6,321 nt of DNA from Acidobacteriota bacterium. GTDB taxonomy: Bacteria; Acidobacteriota; UBA6911. Each line of letters begins with the position of its first letter. Within the stretch, counting starts at the first letter, position 1. Made by a program: the position numbers and the translations under genes. This document shows positions 1 through 6,208 of the stretch, piece after piece. Under the pieces are notes generated by a model. The model did no database searches, was not told where the DNA came from, and saw nothing but the letters and a program-made list of their open reading frames with translations. The DNA is taken from positions 1 through 6,321 of the forward strand of contig JAFNAH010000228.1 of NCBI GenBank assembly GCA_017860075.1. The letters run 5' to 3'.

Positions 1-1646
1 TCGCCTTGTTGCTGGAGCGTCCTGGACAGGTAGTCACTCGCGATGACCTGAGGCGGCGGCTTTGGCGCGAGGACGTGTTCGTCGACTTCGACAACAGCCT
101 GAACATCGCGATCGCCCGCCTGCGAACGGCGCTGGGCGACTCGGCCGAACATCCACGCTTTATCGAGACGCTCCCGAAGCGGGGGTACCGGTTTATCGGC
201 CAGGCGTCGCCATCGGCTTCCGCAACCGACACAGGGCCGGCGCGCAAGCCCAGGCTGGTGGTGCTTCCGTTCCTGAATCTGAGCGGTGATCCGGCGCGGG
301 AGTACTTCAGCGACGCGATGACTGACGAGATCATCACCGAGCTGGCCAGCATGGCGCCGGACCAGTTGGCAGTAATTGCCCGGACGTCGGCCATGCACTA
401 CAAGGGGAGCCGGGAGGATGTGCGCCAGATCGGCCGCGAGCTGGGAGTGGACTACGTCGTAGAAGGAGCTGTCCGCCACGACAAAGAACGGGTCGCAGTG
501 AACGTTCAGCTCATTCAGACCAACGACCAGGCGCACCTGTTTGCCAGGAGGTACGAGGCGGAGCTGTCCGACATTTTCCGCATTCAGCACTCCGTCGCGC
601 AGGATATCGCCGCGCACATACCGGCAGTTGCGGACAAGGTCCACGGGAAGCAGCTCAAATGGAAGGTGACGGAGAGCCTTGCGGCCTACAACGAGTACAT
701 CAAAGGCCGGTACGAGATGTGGAAGTGGACGCCGGAGGGCGTGGGGAAAGCAAAGCAGCACTTCGAAGCGGCGCTCGCTCACGATCCCAACTTTGCCCTG
801 GCTTGCGACGGCCTCGCCAATCTCTACGGGTACCTTGGTCTGTGGGGATTCCTGCCGCCCGATGAAGCGGAACCCTGTCGCTGGTTCTACGGCCTGCGGG
901 CTTTCGAACTCGACCCCTCTCTGGCCGAACCGCGCACCCACGTCGCGTATCATCCCGAGAAATGCCGCTACGAAGATGCTTACTCCTACAACTGGGTGGA
1001 AGCCGAGAAACAGATGGCGTACGCGCGAGACCTGAACCCGAATTCACCCCTGGTTCGGGTGAGGCACTCGACAGTCCTGGGAGTGCTTGGGCGGACCGAG
1101 GAGGCCGTCGCAGAGCTGGAATGTGCGCTGGAACTCGACCCGTTGTCACTGGAGGTTCGCTGCTGGCTGGTGCTAGAGCTCCTTTTCGGACACCAGTACG
1201 AGCGCGGGCTCGAGCAGGGACGTCAACTGGTCGAGCTCGAACCCGGGCACCACATTGCTCACATGGTGCTCGGCCTGGTTTACATGGGAATGAAGAGATT
1301 CGAGGAGAGCGTAAGTGTATTTCGCCGTGCTGCCGAGCTCTCCGGCGAGTTCCCCCTCATGCTGGGATGGCTCGGCCTGGCATTGGGGTTGGGCGGGCAG
1401 ACGGCTGAAGCCAGGGTAGTTCTGGAGCGGCTTCGTGAGATCGCGAACGAGAGATTCGTGCTGCCGACGAGTTTTGCCTGGCTCCACCTCGGACTCGGCG
1501 AGACCGACGATGCCTTCGCATGGATGGAGCAGGCCGCGAACCATAACGACGAGTGGGTCCATCCGCTCAAGACCTATCCGTTCCTGGATCCGCTCCGCTC
1601 AGATCCGCGGTTTCACATGCTCATGCGCAAGTTGAGCCTGGAATGA
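1..1646 (+). CDS. Winged-helix / TolB-like / TPR transcriptional regulator, 5'-truncated by window edge
   Basis: The protein is a probable DNA-binding regulator that joins an OmpR/PhoB/CadC-type winged helix to a ligand- or protein-sensing region. The reading frame is already open at position 3. The first visible residues (LLLERPGQVVTRDDL) lie inside the winged-helix domain, so the true start is upstream and TTG at 6 is not it. Counting from codon 6, the recognition-helix region is about 28-45 (DFDNSLNIAIARLRTALGD) and the wing hairpin about 51-65 (RFIETLPKRGYRFIG). Residues 83-205 match the TolB-N-like domain often found in such fusions (VVLPFLNLSGD, YFSDAMTDEI, VDYVVEGAVR). Residues 225-545 are TPR-like helical pairs, for example LNPNSP, ALELDPLSLEV and FLDPLRSDPRFHML. 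I see no transmembrane segment between the winged helix and the TolB-like part, unlike CadC itself, so the visible part should be cytoplasmic. The target genes and signal are unknown. The gene converges on the J-domain gene 40 bp downstream. Confidence 0.9.
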   Translation, partial: ALLLERPGQVVTRDDLRRRLWREDVFVDFDNSLNIAIARLRTALGDSAEHPRFIETLPKRGYRFIGQASPSASATDTGPARKPRLVVLPFLNLSGDPAREYFSDAMTDEIITELASMAPDQLAVIARTSAMHYKGSREDVRQIGRELGVDYVVEGAVRHDKERVAVNVQLIQTNDQAHLFARRYEAELSDIFRIQHSVAQDIAAHIPAVADKVHGKQLKWKVTESLAAYNEYIKGRYEMWKWTPEGVGKAKQHFEAALAHDPNFALACDGLANLYGYLGLWGFLPPDEAEPCRWFYGLRAFELDPSLAEPRTHVAYHPEKCRYEDAYSYNWVEAEKQMAYARDLNPNSPLVRVRHSTVLGVLGRTEEAVAELECALELDPLSLEVRCWLVLELLFGHQYERGLEQGRQLVELEPGHHIAHMVLGLVYMGMKRFEESVSVFRRAAELSGEFPLMLGWLGLALGLGGQTAEARVVLERLREIANERFVLPTSFAWLHLGLGETDDAFAWMEQAANHNDEWVHPLKTYPFLDPLRSDPRFHMLMRKLSLE

Positions 1647-1686
1647 CTTGCGGGAATTGAAACCCGAGTTGGTGCCGGCTCGCCGC

Positions 1687-2301
1687 CTACCCCTGCCGCT
1701 CTCTGGCTTCGGTCGGAAAGGATCTAACAAGCCCCCGTTCTCCCCTTACGTCGTCCGTTCCCCCATCGGAACTGCGGGCCGTAAGCAGGCGGTCCGGTAC
1801 GAGTCGGAGACGATCTTTCTCGACCTCATCGACACCCAGCGCGGTGATCGCGAGCAGGCCGTTGTCGAGGCGCTCGATCCAACCCTTCTCTCTCAGATAC
1901 TCCACAAGCTCGATCGGGATTCTCATCAGGCGCGCAGCTTCCATCTCTCCGAGGCCGGGATTCTGCATCCTGCTCCTGCGCTGCACGTAGTAGAGGCCCA
2001 GCAGGCGTTCGCGCACGTCCTTGTCGTCCGAGAACCCGCGGCCCGCTGAGGCATCAGACGCCAGCTTCCACTTTGTCTCCCAGAATTTCTGGTACTTCAG
2101 GTCGTAGGCAGCGCGAGCCTCGGGTTTCGTGAGTGTGTCGTTCGCCTCGACGAGGAGCCTGAATCTTTCCGGGTCGCCCTGCGGGTTGTCGGGATGACAT
2201 TTCTTCGCGAGATGACGGAAGATCCGCTGGATCGTGTCCTCATCCGCATTCGGGCTGACTTGCATCAGCTCGTAGTAGTCGATAAACGGGGCTTCGATCA
2301 C
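1687..2301 (-). CDS. Small J-domain (DnaJ-like) protein with C-terminal winged-helix-like region
   Basis: This 204-residue protein has an N-terminal J domain (about 7-70). It includes the HPD motif at residues 36-38, which stimulates the ATPase of an Hsp70/DnaK partner, and the helix IV region EARAAYDLKY. It lacks the Gly/Phe linker, the zinc-binding CxxCxGxG repeats and the substrate-binding C-terminal domains of true DnaJ, so it is a class C J protein rather than the housekeeping chaperone. Residues 95-162 look like a small winged helix: YYVQRRS, then ARLMRIPIELVEYLREKGWIE, then LDNGLLAITALGVDEVE. The last 35 residues are polar and probably disordered. The start is GTG (2299-2301), chosen because the J domain begins almost at once and a purine-rich GGAAGGGAAG (about 2306-2315, minus strand) sits just upstream. 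The function of this J-plus-winged-helix architecture is not known to me; binding of DnaK to a nucleic-acid or protein complex is only inference. Confidence 0.9.
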   Translation of the reverse strand: MIEAPFIDYYELMQVSPNADEDTIQRIFRHLAKKCHPDNPQGDPERFRLLVEANDTLTKPEARAAYDLKYQKFWETKWKLASDASAGRGFSDDKDVRERLLGLYYVQRRSRMQNPGLGEMEAARLMRIPIELVEYLREKGWIERLDNGLLAITALGVDEVEKDRLRLVPDRLLTARSSDGGTDDVRGERGLVRSFPTEARERQG

Positions 2302-2452
2302 TCGTCTTCCCTTCCGGACCTTCGATTTGCAGGTCCCAGCTCACAGAGATAGAGTATCGGCGCCGCGCCCGGTGAACGGCAGGAAAAAGTTCATTCCCGG
2401 ACGAGGCCAAGGCATCCTGCTCACATTTCCGCAGGTCTCTCAACCGGCGGTG

Positions 2453-2458
2453 TAAGAT
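2453..2458 (+). promoter_or_regulatory. Weak -10-like hexamer upstream of the M28 peptidase gene
   Basis: TAAGAT matches five of six positions of TATAAT and lies in a locally AT-rich spot 33 bp before the peptidase ATG. This would give a leader of roughly 27 nt that includes the ribosome binding site. No convincing -35 hexamer lies 16-18 bp upstream, so this is only a candidate. Confidence 0.25.
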
Positions 2459-2480
2459 AAACCCTGGAGAGACAATAACA

Positions 2481-2486
2481 GAGGAG
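2481..2486 (+). promoter_or_regulatory. Ribosome binding site of the M28 peptidase gene
   Basis: GAGGAG lies five bases before the ATG at 2492. It is the clearest Shine-Dalgarno sequence in the window, and it fixes the start that places the hydrophobic signal segment at the N-terminus. Confidence 0.75.
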
Positions 2487-2491
2487 CTGCA

Positions 2492-4156
2492 ATGAGGAAA
2501 GCAATCTTGACGGGCGTTCTGTCGGCGTTGGGCTTTGCATTCCAGACACCGCAGGGAAAGGCGCCGATGATGGACTCAATCAACAGCGAGGCGCTGAAAG
2601 CCGACGTTTCCTTCCTCGCAAGCGATCTTTCGCAGGGCCGCCTGACCGACACGCCTGCAAACCGCTGGGTGGCGGAATGGATCAGGTCGCGCTTCGAGCG
2701 GATCGGGCTGGAGACTGTCGATCCCGGCGGGTCTTATTACCAGACCTACTACCTGATGACCTCCACGCTTGGGAAAGAGAACCTGTTGGAGGTGTCCGGA
2801 GAAGGTGTCACGCTGCAGCTGGCTCCGGGGCAGGACTACTACCCGCACAACTTCAGCGCAAGCGGCCTGGTACGCGGCCCGCTCGTATACGCGGGGTTCG
2901 GCATGACAGTCCCGGATCTTTCGTATGACGACTACAGGGGGCAGGATTTGTCCGGAAGGGTGGTCCTCGTGCTGAACGGCGAGCCGGGGGACCAGGACCC
3001 GACCAGTCCCTTTGACGGTGTCGTCCGCAGCGAGGCTTCCAGTCCGCTGCGCAAGACGCTGTTCGCACAGGAGCACGGGGCCGCGGGAATTCTCTTCGTG
3101 CGTGACGTTCATAGCCATCCCGGCCCGGAGGATTTCGAGGCCGCGGCGCGATCCTACTGGCCGGAACAGCCACCCAGGATTCCTCGTTACACGCTGGCGA
3201 TGTGGTCGGACCAGGTCCGTATCCCGGCGGCCGAGATTTCGACAGCACTGGCAAGAATCCTCGTCCGGGGATCGAAAAGGAGCCTGGAAGAGCTCGCGGA
3301 AGCCGCGGAATCGCAGGCCGGCATGACCACGCTCCCCCTGCCGGCCTTCACAGTCAGCCTGAAAACTGCCGTGCAGCGGCACACGGTTCCCGACCGCAAT
3401 GTCGTCGGCCTGCTCGGGGGCTCCGACCCGAAGCTGAAGGCTGAGCACATCATCATCTGCGGTCATTACGATCACAATGGGATGGAGGGCAGCCAGGCCT
3501 ATCCCGGCGCGGACGATGACGCATCCGGGATCGTAGGCACCATCGCGATTGCCGACGCGTATGTGCAGGCGGCGCGTGCCGGGCAGCGTCCGAAGCGAAG
3601 CGTGCTCTTCGCCGCCTGGGATACGGAGGAACGCGGATTGCTGGGCGCGTGGGCGTACGCGGAATCTCCCCTTCTGCCTCGTGACAGGATCGTCGCGGTC
3701 CTGAACCTGGACATGATTTCGCGCGACGAGGAGGTCCCCGTGGGAGGCGGACCAAAATTCAACGGGCTGGAAGTGCAGACGGCGGAATCAAACAGGAATG
3801 CGGTGAACATCCTCGGTACGGTGCGCAGCCCCGACCTCAAAGTCGAAACGGAGAAGGCGAACAAGGAGATCGGACTGGATCTCAGGTTTCGATATGACAA
3901 CAATGCCTCGAACCTGCTGAGACGGAGCGATCACTGGCCTTTCATGCAACACGGGATCCCGGCAGTCTGGTTCCTGACCGGGTTGCACCCTGACTACCAC
4001 ACGATCTACGACCGGCCGGAGAAGCTGAACTACCGGAAATTTGAAAGGATCGTAAAGCTGGTCTACCAGGAGAGTTGGAACCTGGCGCAGCAGGCCGGCC
4101 GCCCCGGGATGCTGCCGCGCAAGGGGTTGATGACGGAGGCCTCAAGCTCGAAATAA
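2492..4156 (+). CDS. Exported M28-family zinc aminopeptidase with PA-domain insert
   Basis: The 554-residue product is a predicted secreted metallopeptidase that removes N-terminal residues from peptides with two zinc ions. Residues 1-18 form a short Sec-type signal (Arg2, Lys3, then a hydrophobic stretch to Phe17); there is no lipobox Cys. Residues about 125-260 resemble a PA (protease-associated) insert (LVYAGFG, GRVVLVLNGEPGD, EHGAAGILFVRD), which in the family helps shape substrate access. The peptidase core runs from about 300 to 530. By alignment with Streptomyces griseus aminopeptidase, the zinc ligands are His325 (GHYDH), Asp342 (GADDDASG), Glu380 (DTEERG), Asp407 (NLDMIS) and His503 (DYHTIYD). 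Asp327 and Glu379 are the catalytic Asp and general base. All are present, so the enzyme should be active. The ATG is supported by GAGGAG five bases upstream. It is transcribed alone, divergent from the J-domain gene. It is likely a periplasmic or extracellular scavenger of peptides; exact specificity cannot be read from sequence. Confidence 0.95.
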   Translation: MRKAILTGVLSALGFAFQTPQGKAPMMDSINSEALKADVSFLASDLSQGRLTDTPANRWVAEWIRSRFERIGLETVDPGGSYYQTYYLMTSTLGKENLLEVSGEGVTLQLAPGQDYYPHNFSASGLVRGPLVYAGFGMTVPDLSYDDYRGQDLSGRVVLVLNGEPGDQDPTSPFDGVVRSEASSPLRKTLFAQEHGAAGILFVRDVHSHPGPEDFEAAARSYWPEQPPRIPRYTLAMWSDQVRIPAAEISTALARILVRGSKRSLEELAEAAESQAGMTTLPLPAFTVSLKTAVQRHTVPDRNVVGLLGGSDPKLKAEHIIICGHYDHNGMEGSQAYPGADDDASGIVGTIAIADAYVQAARAGQRPKRSVLFAAWDTEERGLLGAWAYAESPLLPRDRIVAVLNLDMISRDEEVPVGGGPKFNGLEVQTAESNRNAVNILGTVRSPDLKVETEKANKEIGLDLRFRYDNNASNLLRRSDHWPFMQHGIPAVWFLTGLHPDYHTIYDRPEKLNYRKFERIVKLVYQESWNLAQQAGRPGMLPRKGLMTEASSSK

Positions 4157-4224
4157 GCCCTGATCGAGTAGACCTCATCTTCGGGCATGTGGTCAACTCG
4201 CGGGTCCCCGGGCGCTCATCGCCG

Positions 4225-4256
4225 GTGTCGGTATCGAAATCGGGGTCGGTATCGAT
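4225..4256 (-). repeat. Hexanucleotide-periodic array, minus-strand orientation (left arm of inverted repeat)
   Basis: Five consecutive hexamers on the plus strand end in TCG (GTGTCG, GTATCG, AAATCG, GGGTCG, GTATCG). Read on the minus strand, this is a NNNGAY array that would spell alternating Asp (D-T-D-P-D-F-D-T-D). It lies in the non-coding gap after the peptidase gene, and no convincing gene uses that frame. It pairs imperfectly with the array at 4317-4348: aligning the arms as an inverted repeat gives 23 of 32 identities, all four-base cores (TCG plus neighbours) in register. Confidence 0.7.
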
Positions 4257-4316
4257 GATCGGTTGCGCACTCATCCCGATTCCGAGGCCCGCCGGCCGGT
4301 GACTTCGGGTGCCTAT

Positions 4317-4348
4317 ATCGATTGCGATTCCGAGCCCGACCCCGACAC
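4317..4348 (+). repeat. Hexanucleotide-periodic array, plus-strand orientation (right arm of inverted repeat)
   Basis: Successive hexamers CGATTG, CGATTC, CGAGCC, CGACCC and CGACAC begin with CGA and give a NNNGAY rhythm on the plus strand. The 10-mer CGATTCCGAG in this array (4325-4334) also occurs at 4277-4286, between the two arms. The array lies about 65 bp upstream of the DedA start. A transcript across both arms could fold into a long imperfect hairpin with a 60-nt loop. There is no U-rich run after it, so it does not look like a standard intrinsic terminator. The rest of the 258-bp gap shows nothing I can name apart from the promoter-like sites listed separately. Confidence 0.7.
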
Positions 4349-4373
4349 CTGGAACAGCGGGTGATTTGGCACG

Positions 4374-4386
4374 GTGAACCTTTCAC
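4374..4386. promoter_or_regulatory. Short palindrome upstream of the DedA gene
   Basis: GTGAA-CCT-TTCAC is a perfect 5-bp inverted repeat with a 3-bp centre. It overlaps where the -35 region of the promoter at 4399-4407 would fall, which is a usual place for an operator. Such a short palindrome can occur by chance, and no regulator is identified. Confidence 0.2.
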
Positions 4387-4398
4387 GCGGGCAGGGCA

Positions 4399-4407
4399 TG
4401 GTATCCT
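4399..4407 (+). promoter_or_regulatory. Extended -10-like element at the DedA start codon
   Basis: TGGTATCCT fits the extended -10 pattern TGnTATnnT (four of six matches in the hexamer plus the TG). The last base of the hexamer is 7 bp before the ATG at 4415, so transcription starting at the usual distance would begin at or within a base or two of the start codon. There is no Shine-Dalgarno sequence between 4400 and 4414, which fits a leaderless mRNA. The -35 region is poor (TTTCAC-like at 4381-4386). Confidence 0.4.
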
Positions 4408-4414
4408 GTCGGGC

Positions 4415-5077
4415 ATGCTCGAATGGATCACCGGCTACGTAGCCTCGCTCAGCCCGGCATGGTTCTATACCATACTCGCCCTGAGTGCGTTCGTTGAGAA
4501 CGTCGTCCCGCCGATACCCGGGGATACTGTGACGGTCTTCGCCGCCTACGTCGTGGGGCGGACCCGGCAGGGTTTCCTCGGAGTGCTGCTTTCCACAACG
4601 GCCGGCAGCACCATGGGTTTCATGACCCTTTATGCGCTCGGGCGCTGGATCCCCAGGGACTATTTCGTCCGCCGCGATTTCAGATTCCTTCCGGCGTCGA
4701 GTTTCCAGGCAGCCGACAAATGGTTCCAAAGCCACGGCTACTGGATCGTTCTGGCAAACAGGTTCCTGTCGGGTTTCAGAAGCGTTATCTCGATTGTGTG
4801 CGGCATCTACAGGCTGCCGTGGCCGCGGGTACTTTTGCTCTCGCTGCTGGCTTGTGCCGCGTGGAATCTGCTGCTGATTTACGCCGGCTACGTGCTCGGG
4901 GCCAACTGGAGGGCCGTTGACAGGATCCTTGGAGACTACAGCCGGCTCATGCTTGTTCTCGCGCTTCTCCTTTTCGGCGCCTGGGCGTTCATGAAACGCC
5001 GACGCACACGACGTCCGCCGGTTATTAAGACGGGTGATAGTATCGAGAGTCGGGGCAGGGATGGAAAGAACCGGTAG
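4415..5077 (+). CDS. DedA-family (VTT-domain) membrane protein
   Basis: This 220-residue inner-membrane protein belongs to the DedA/SNARE-associated family. Some bacterial members recycle undecaprenyl phosphate across the membrane or affect proton motive force and antimicrobial peptide resistance; eukaryotic VTT relatives are lipid scramblases. Visible family features are the N-terminal re-entrant segment with Glu28 and PPIPGD (32-37), hydrophobic spans near 38-75, 109-130, 136-164 and 177-194, and the signature NRFLSGFR (115-122). The signature has two Arg six residues apart, as in E. coli YqjA, and is followed by GIYRLPW (130-136). The tail after 194 is basic and polar. I chose ATG 4415 because the frame upstream, which stays open to a TTG at 4322, codes for a non-conserved segment crossing the promoter-like site and the hexamer array. 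The 3' end overlaps the EamA gene by 17 bp, so the two are probably co-transcribed and translationally coupled. The substrate is not determinable here. Confidence 0.93.
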   Translation: MLEWITGYVASLSPAWFYTILALSAFVENVVPPIPGDTVTVFAAYVVGRTRQGFLGVLLSTTAGSTMGFMTLYALGRWIPRDYFVRRDFRFLPASSFQAADKWFQSHGYWIVLANRFLSGFRSVISIVCGIYRLPWPRVLLLSLLACAAWNLLLIYAGYVLGANWRAVDRILGDYSRLMLVLALLLFGAWAFMKRRRTRRPPVIKTGDSIESRGRDGKNR

Positions 5078-6113
5078 CCGGGAACCGTCGCGACCCAAGT
5101 CCGGCTGGGTTACGGACCTGGCGATGGTCAGCGTAGTCCTGATCTGGGGCCTGAACTTCTCGGTGATGAAGGGCCTGTACGAGTATTTTCACCCGCTGGC
5201 TTTCACCTTCCTGCGTTTCCTGGTGGCGGTGATCGCCCTCACACTGGTAATGCGCGCCCTCGGAGTCTCGCTGGCGGTGGAGCGGGAGGACCTGCCGGCG
5301 CTGACTGCTCTTGGCATCCTTTCCAACACCGTCTATCAGCTCCTGTTCGTCAACGGCCTCGCGAACACGTCGGCGGGCAATGCCGGCCTGCTGATGGCCT
5401 CGACTCCGGTCTTCGCCTACGTTACGGGCGTATTCCTCAAGCGCGAAAGGTTCCGGAAAACCATACTCGGCGGGATCGTTCTTTCCATGATGGGCGTCGC
5501 CGCGATCATGATCTTCGGCAGCAGGAAGATCGCGCTCGGGACAAACTGGAAGGGTGACGTGCTGGTGCTGGCGGCGGCAATCCTCTGGGGTTTTTACAGC
5601 GGCGGATCAGTCCGGCTGATTATGAAATACGGTGCCCTCCGCGTCACTCTGTGGCTCATGCTCACCGGCACGGTGGCGCTTCTCCCTCTCATCTATCCGT
5701 GGGCGTTGCGCCAGGATTGGGCCTCCATCCCGCTCCGGGGATGGCTCGCCTTCGCCTACTCGACCTTCCTGTCGATCGTATATTCATACGTGGTCTGGTC
5801 GCACGGGATTCAGAGGATCGGAGTCTCCCGCACAGTTGTCTACTCCAACGTCACCCCTGTCGTCGCGCTCGTCGGAGCCTGGTTTCTCCTGGGAGAGAAG
5901 GCCGCGATGGGACAGCTTGCAGGCGTCGCGCTGATCCTCACGGGCGTGTTTATCGTGCGCTCACAGAAGCCGGCTGCAGTCCTTCGCAAAGTCCAGCCTG
6001 GACGTGGACTTGGACCTGAACGTGGACTTGGATCCGGACCGGAGCTTGTCGCACAGCCGCAACCGCAGAAAACCGGCCACCTCCTGCATCAAAAATACAG
6101 AATGCCCCGCTGA
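5061..6113 (+). CDS. EamA-family (DMT superfamily) ten-helix transporter with unusual C-terminal tail
   Basis: The 350-residue protein is a drug/metabolite-transporter-superfamily permease, likely exporting a small metabolite or amino acid. It has two EamA repeats of about five helices each: residues 18-153 (AMVSVVLIWGLNFSVMK, FLRFLVAV, GNAGLLMASTPVFAYVTGVFLKRE) and 164-300 (GDVLVLAAAILWGFYSGG, VVYSNVTPVVALVGAWFLLGEK). The conserved helix-ending glutamate motifs are at about 130 and 279. ATG 5061 is preferred over GTG 5034 because the first nine residues of the longer form are not transporter-like, and the shorter form still has a GGGGCAGGG purine stretch before it. It starts inside the end of the DedA gene. 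After the last helix comes a roughly 50-residue polar tail. Part of it (about 313-326, Gly at alternate positions) is encoded by a hexanucleotide array, and it ends in a basic segment. Most family members stop soon after helix ten, so the tail may be a recent extension. Confidence 0.93.
   Translation: MERTGSREPSRPKSGWVTDLAMVSVVLIWGLNFSVMKGLYEYFHPLAFTFLRFLVAVIALTLVMRALGVSLAVEREDLPALTALGILSNTVYQLLFVNGLANTSAGNAGLLMASTPVFAYVTGVFLKRERFRKTILGGIVLSMMGVAAIMIFGSRKIALGTNWKGDVLVLAAAILWGFYSGGSVRLIMKYGALRVTLWLMLTGTVALLPLIYPWALRQDWASIPLRGWLAFAYSTFLSIVYSYVVWSHGIQRIGVSRTVVYSNVTPVVALVGAWFLLGEKAAMGQLAGVALILTGVFIVRSQKPAAVLRKVQPGRGLGPERGLGSGPELVAQPQPQKTGHLLHQKYRMPR
5998..6039 (+). repeat. Hexanucleotide array inside the 3' end of the EamA gene
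   Basis: Seven consecutive hexamers fit NTGGAC or a one- or two-base variant (CTGGAC, GTGGAC, TTGGAC, CTGAAC, GTGGAC, TTGGAT, CCGGAC). They keep the NNNGAY rhythm of the arrays at 4225-4348. In the transporter frame they give alternating Gly (G-R-G-L-G-P-E-R-G-L-G-S-G); the GAY-in-phase frame would give alternating Asp. Confidence 0.75.
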
Positions 6114-6180
6114 AAGCCCGCATCATTGTACGATCCGGGCCAGCCTCAACAGACGGTACCTATTCCAGACGGGATCTCCG

Positions 6181-6201
6181 ATTTGCATGGCACATGCGGA
6201 T
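6181..6201 (+). terminator. Weak hairpin between the convergent EamA and downstream genes
   Basis: GCATG (6185-6189) and CATGC (6193-6197) pair perfectly around a 3-nt loop. In plus-strand RNA the stem extends to nine pairs with two G-U wobbles (6181-6184 with 6198-6201). Only a loose U-containing stretch follows (about 6204-6210), so termination is possible but not well supported. Its place between two convergent genes is what suggests it. Confidence 0.25.
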
Positions 6202-6208
6202 GCTTGTC

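Noticed and set aside
1651..1666. Possible terminator CGGG-N8-CCCG between the regulator and J-domain genes
   Set aside because: The stem is only 4 bp with an 8-nt loop and no U-run on either strand.
1648..2049. Plus-strand open frame after the regulator gene
   Set aside because: It lies opposite the J-domain gene, whose HPD motif and fold features show which strand is coding.
2576..3475. Long minus-strand open frame (299 codons) opposite the peptidase gene
   Set aside because: It is antisense to a complete M28 peptidase with all active-site residues. It is Arg/Pro/Gly-rich with no recognisable domain, as expected for a shadow frame in GC-rich DNA.
4157..4186. GCCC/GGGC pairing after the peptidase stop as a terminator
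   Set aside because: The stem is 4 bp with a 22-nt loop and no U-run follows.
3942..4274. Minus-strand frame starting with an alternating-Asp segment
   Set aside because: The D-x-D pattern comes from the hexamer array, and the rest of the frame is antisense to the peptidase 3' end. No start signal or conserved domain is seen.
4225..4348. CRISPR array
   Set aside because: The repeats are 6-bp periodic low-complexity units without 21-40 bp conserved repeats and unique spacers, and no cas gene is nearby.
5037..5042. TAGTAT as an internal promoter for the EamA gene
   Set aside because: No -35-like hexamer lies at a usable distance, and the overlap with the DedA gene favours read-through from upstream.
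4313..5098. Long minus-strand open frame (261 codons) opposite the DedA gene
   Set aside because: It has no hydrophobic segments or domain signature, and it covers exactly the well-supported DedA gene and its overlap with EamA.
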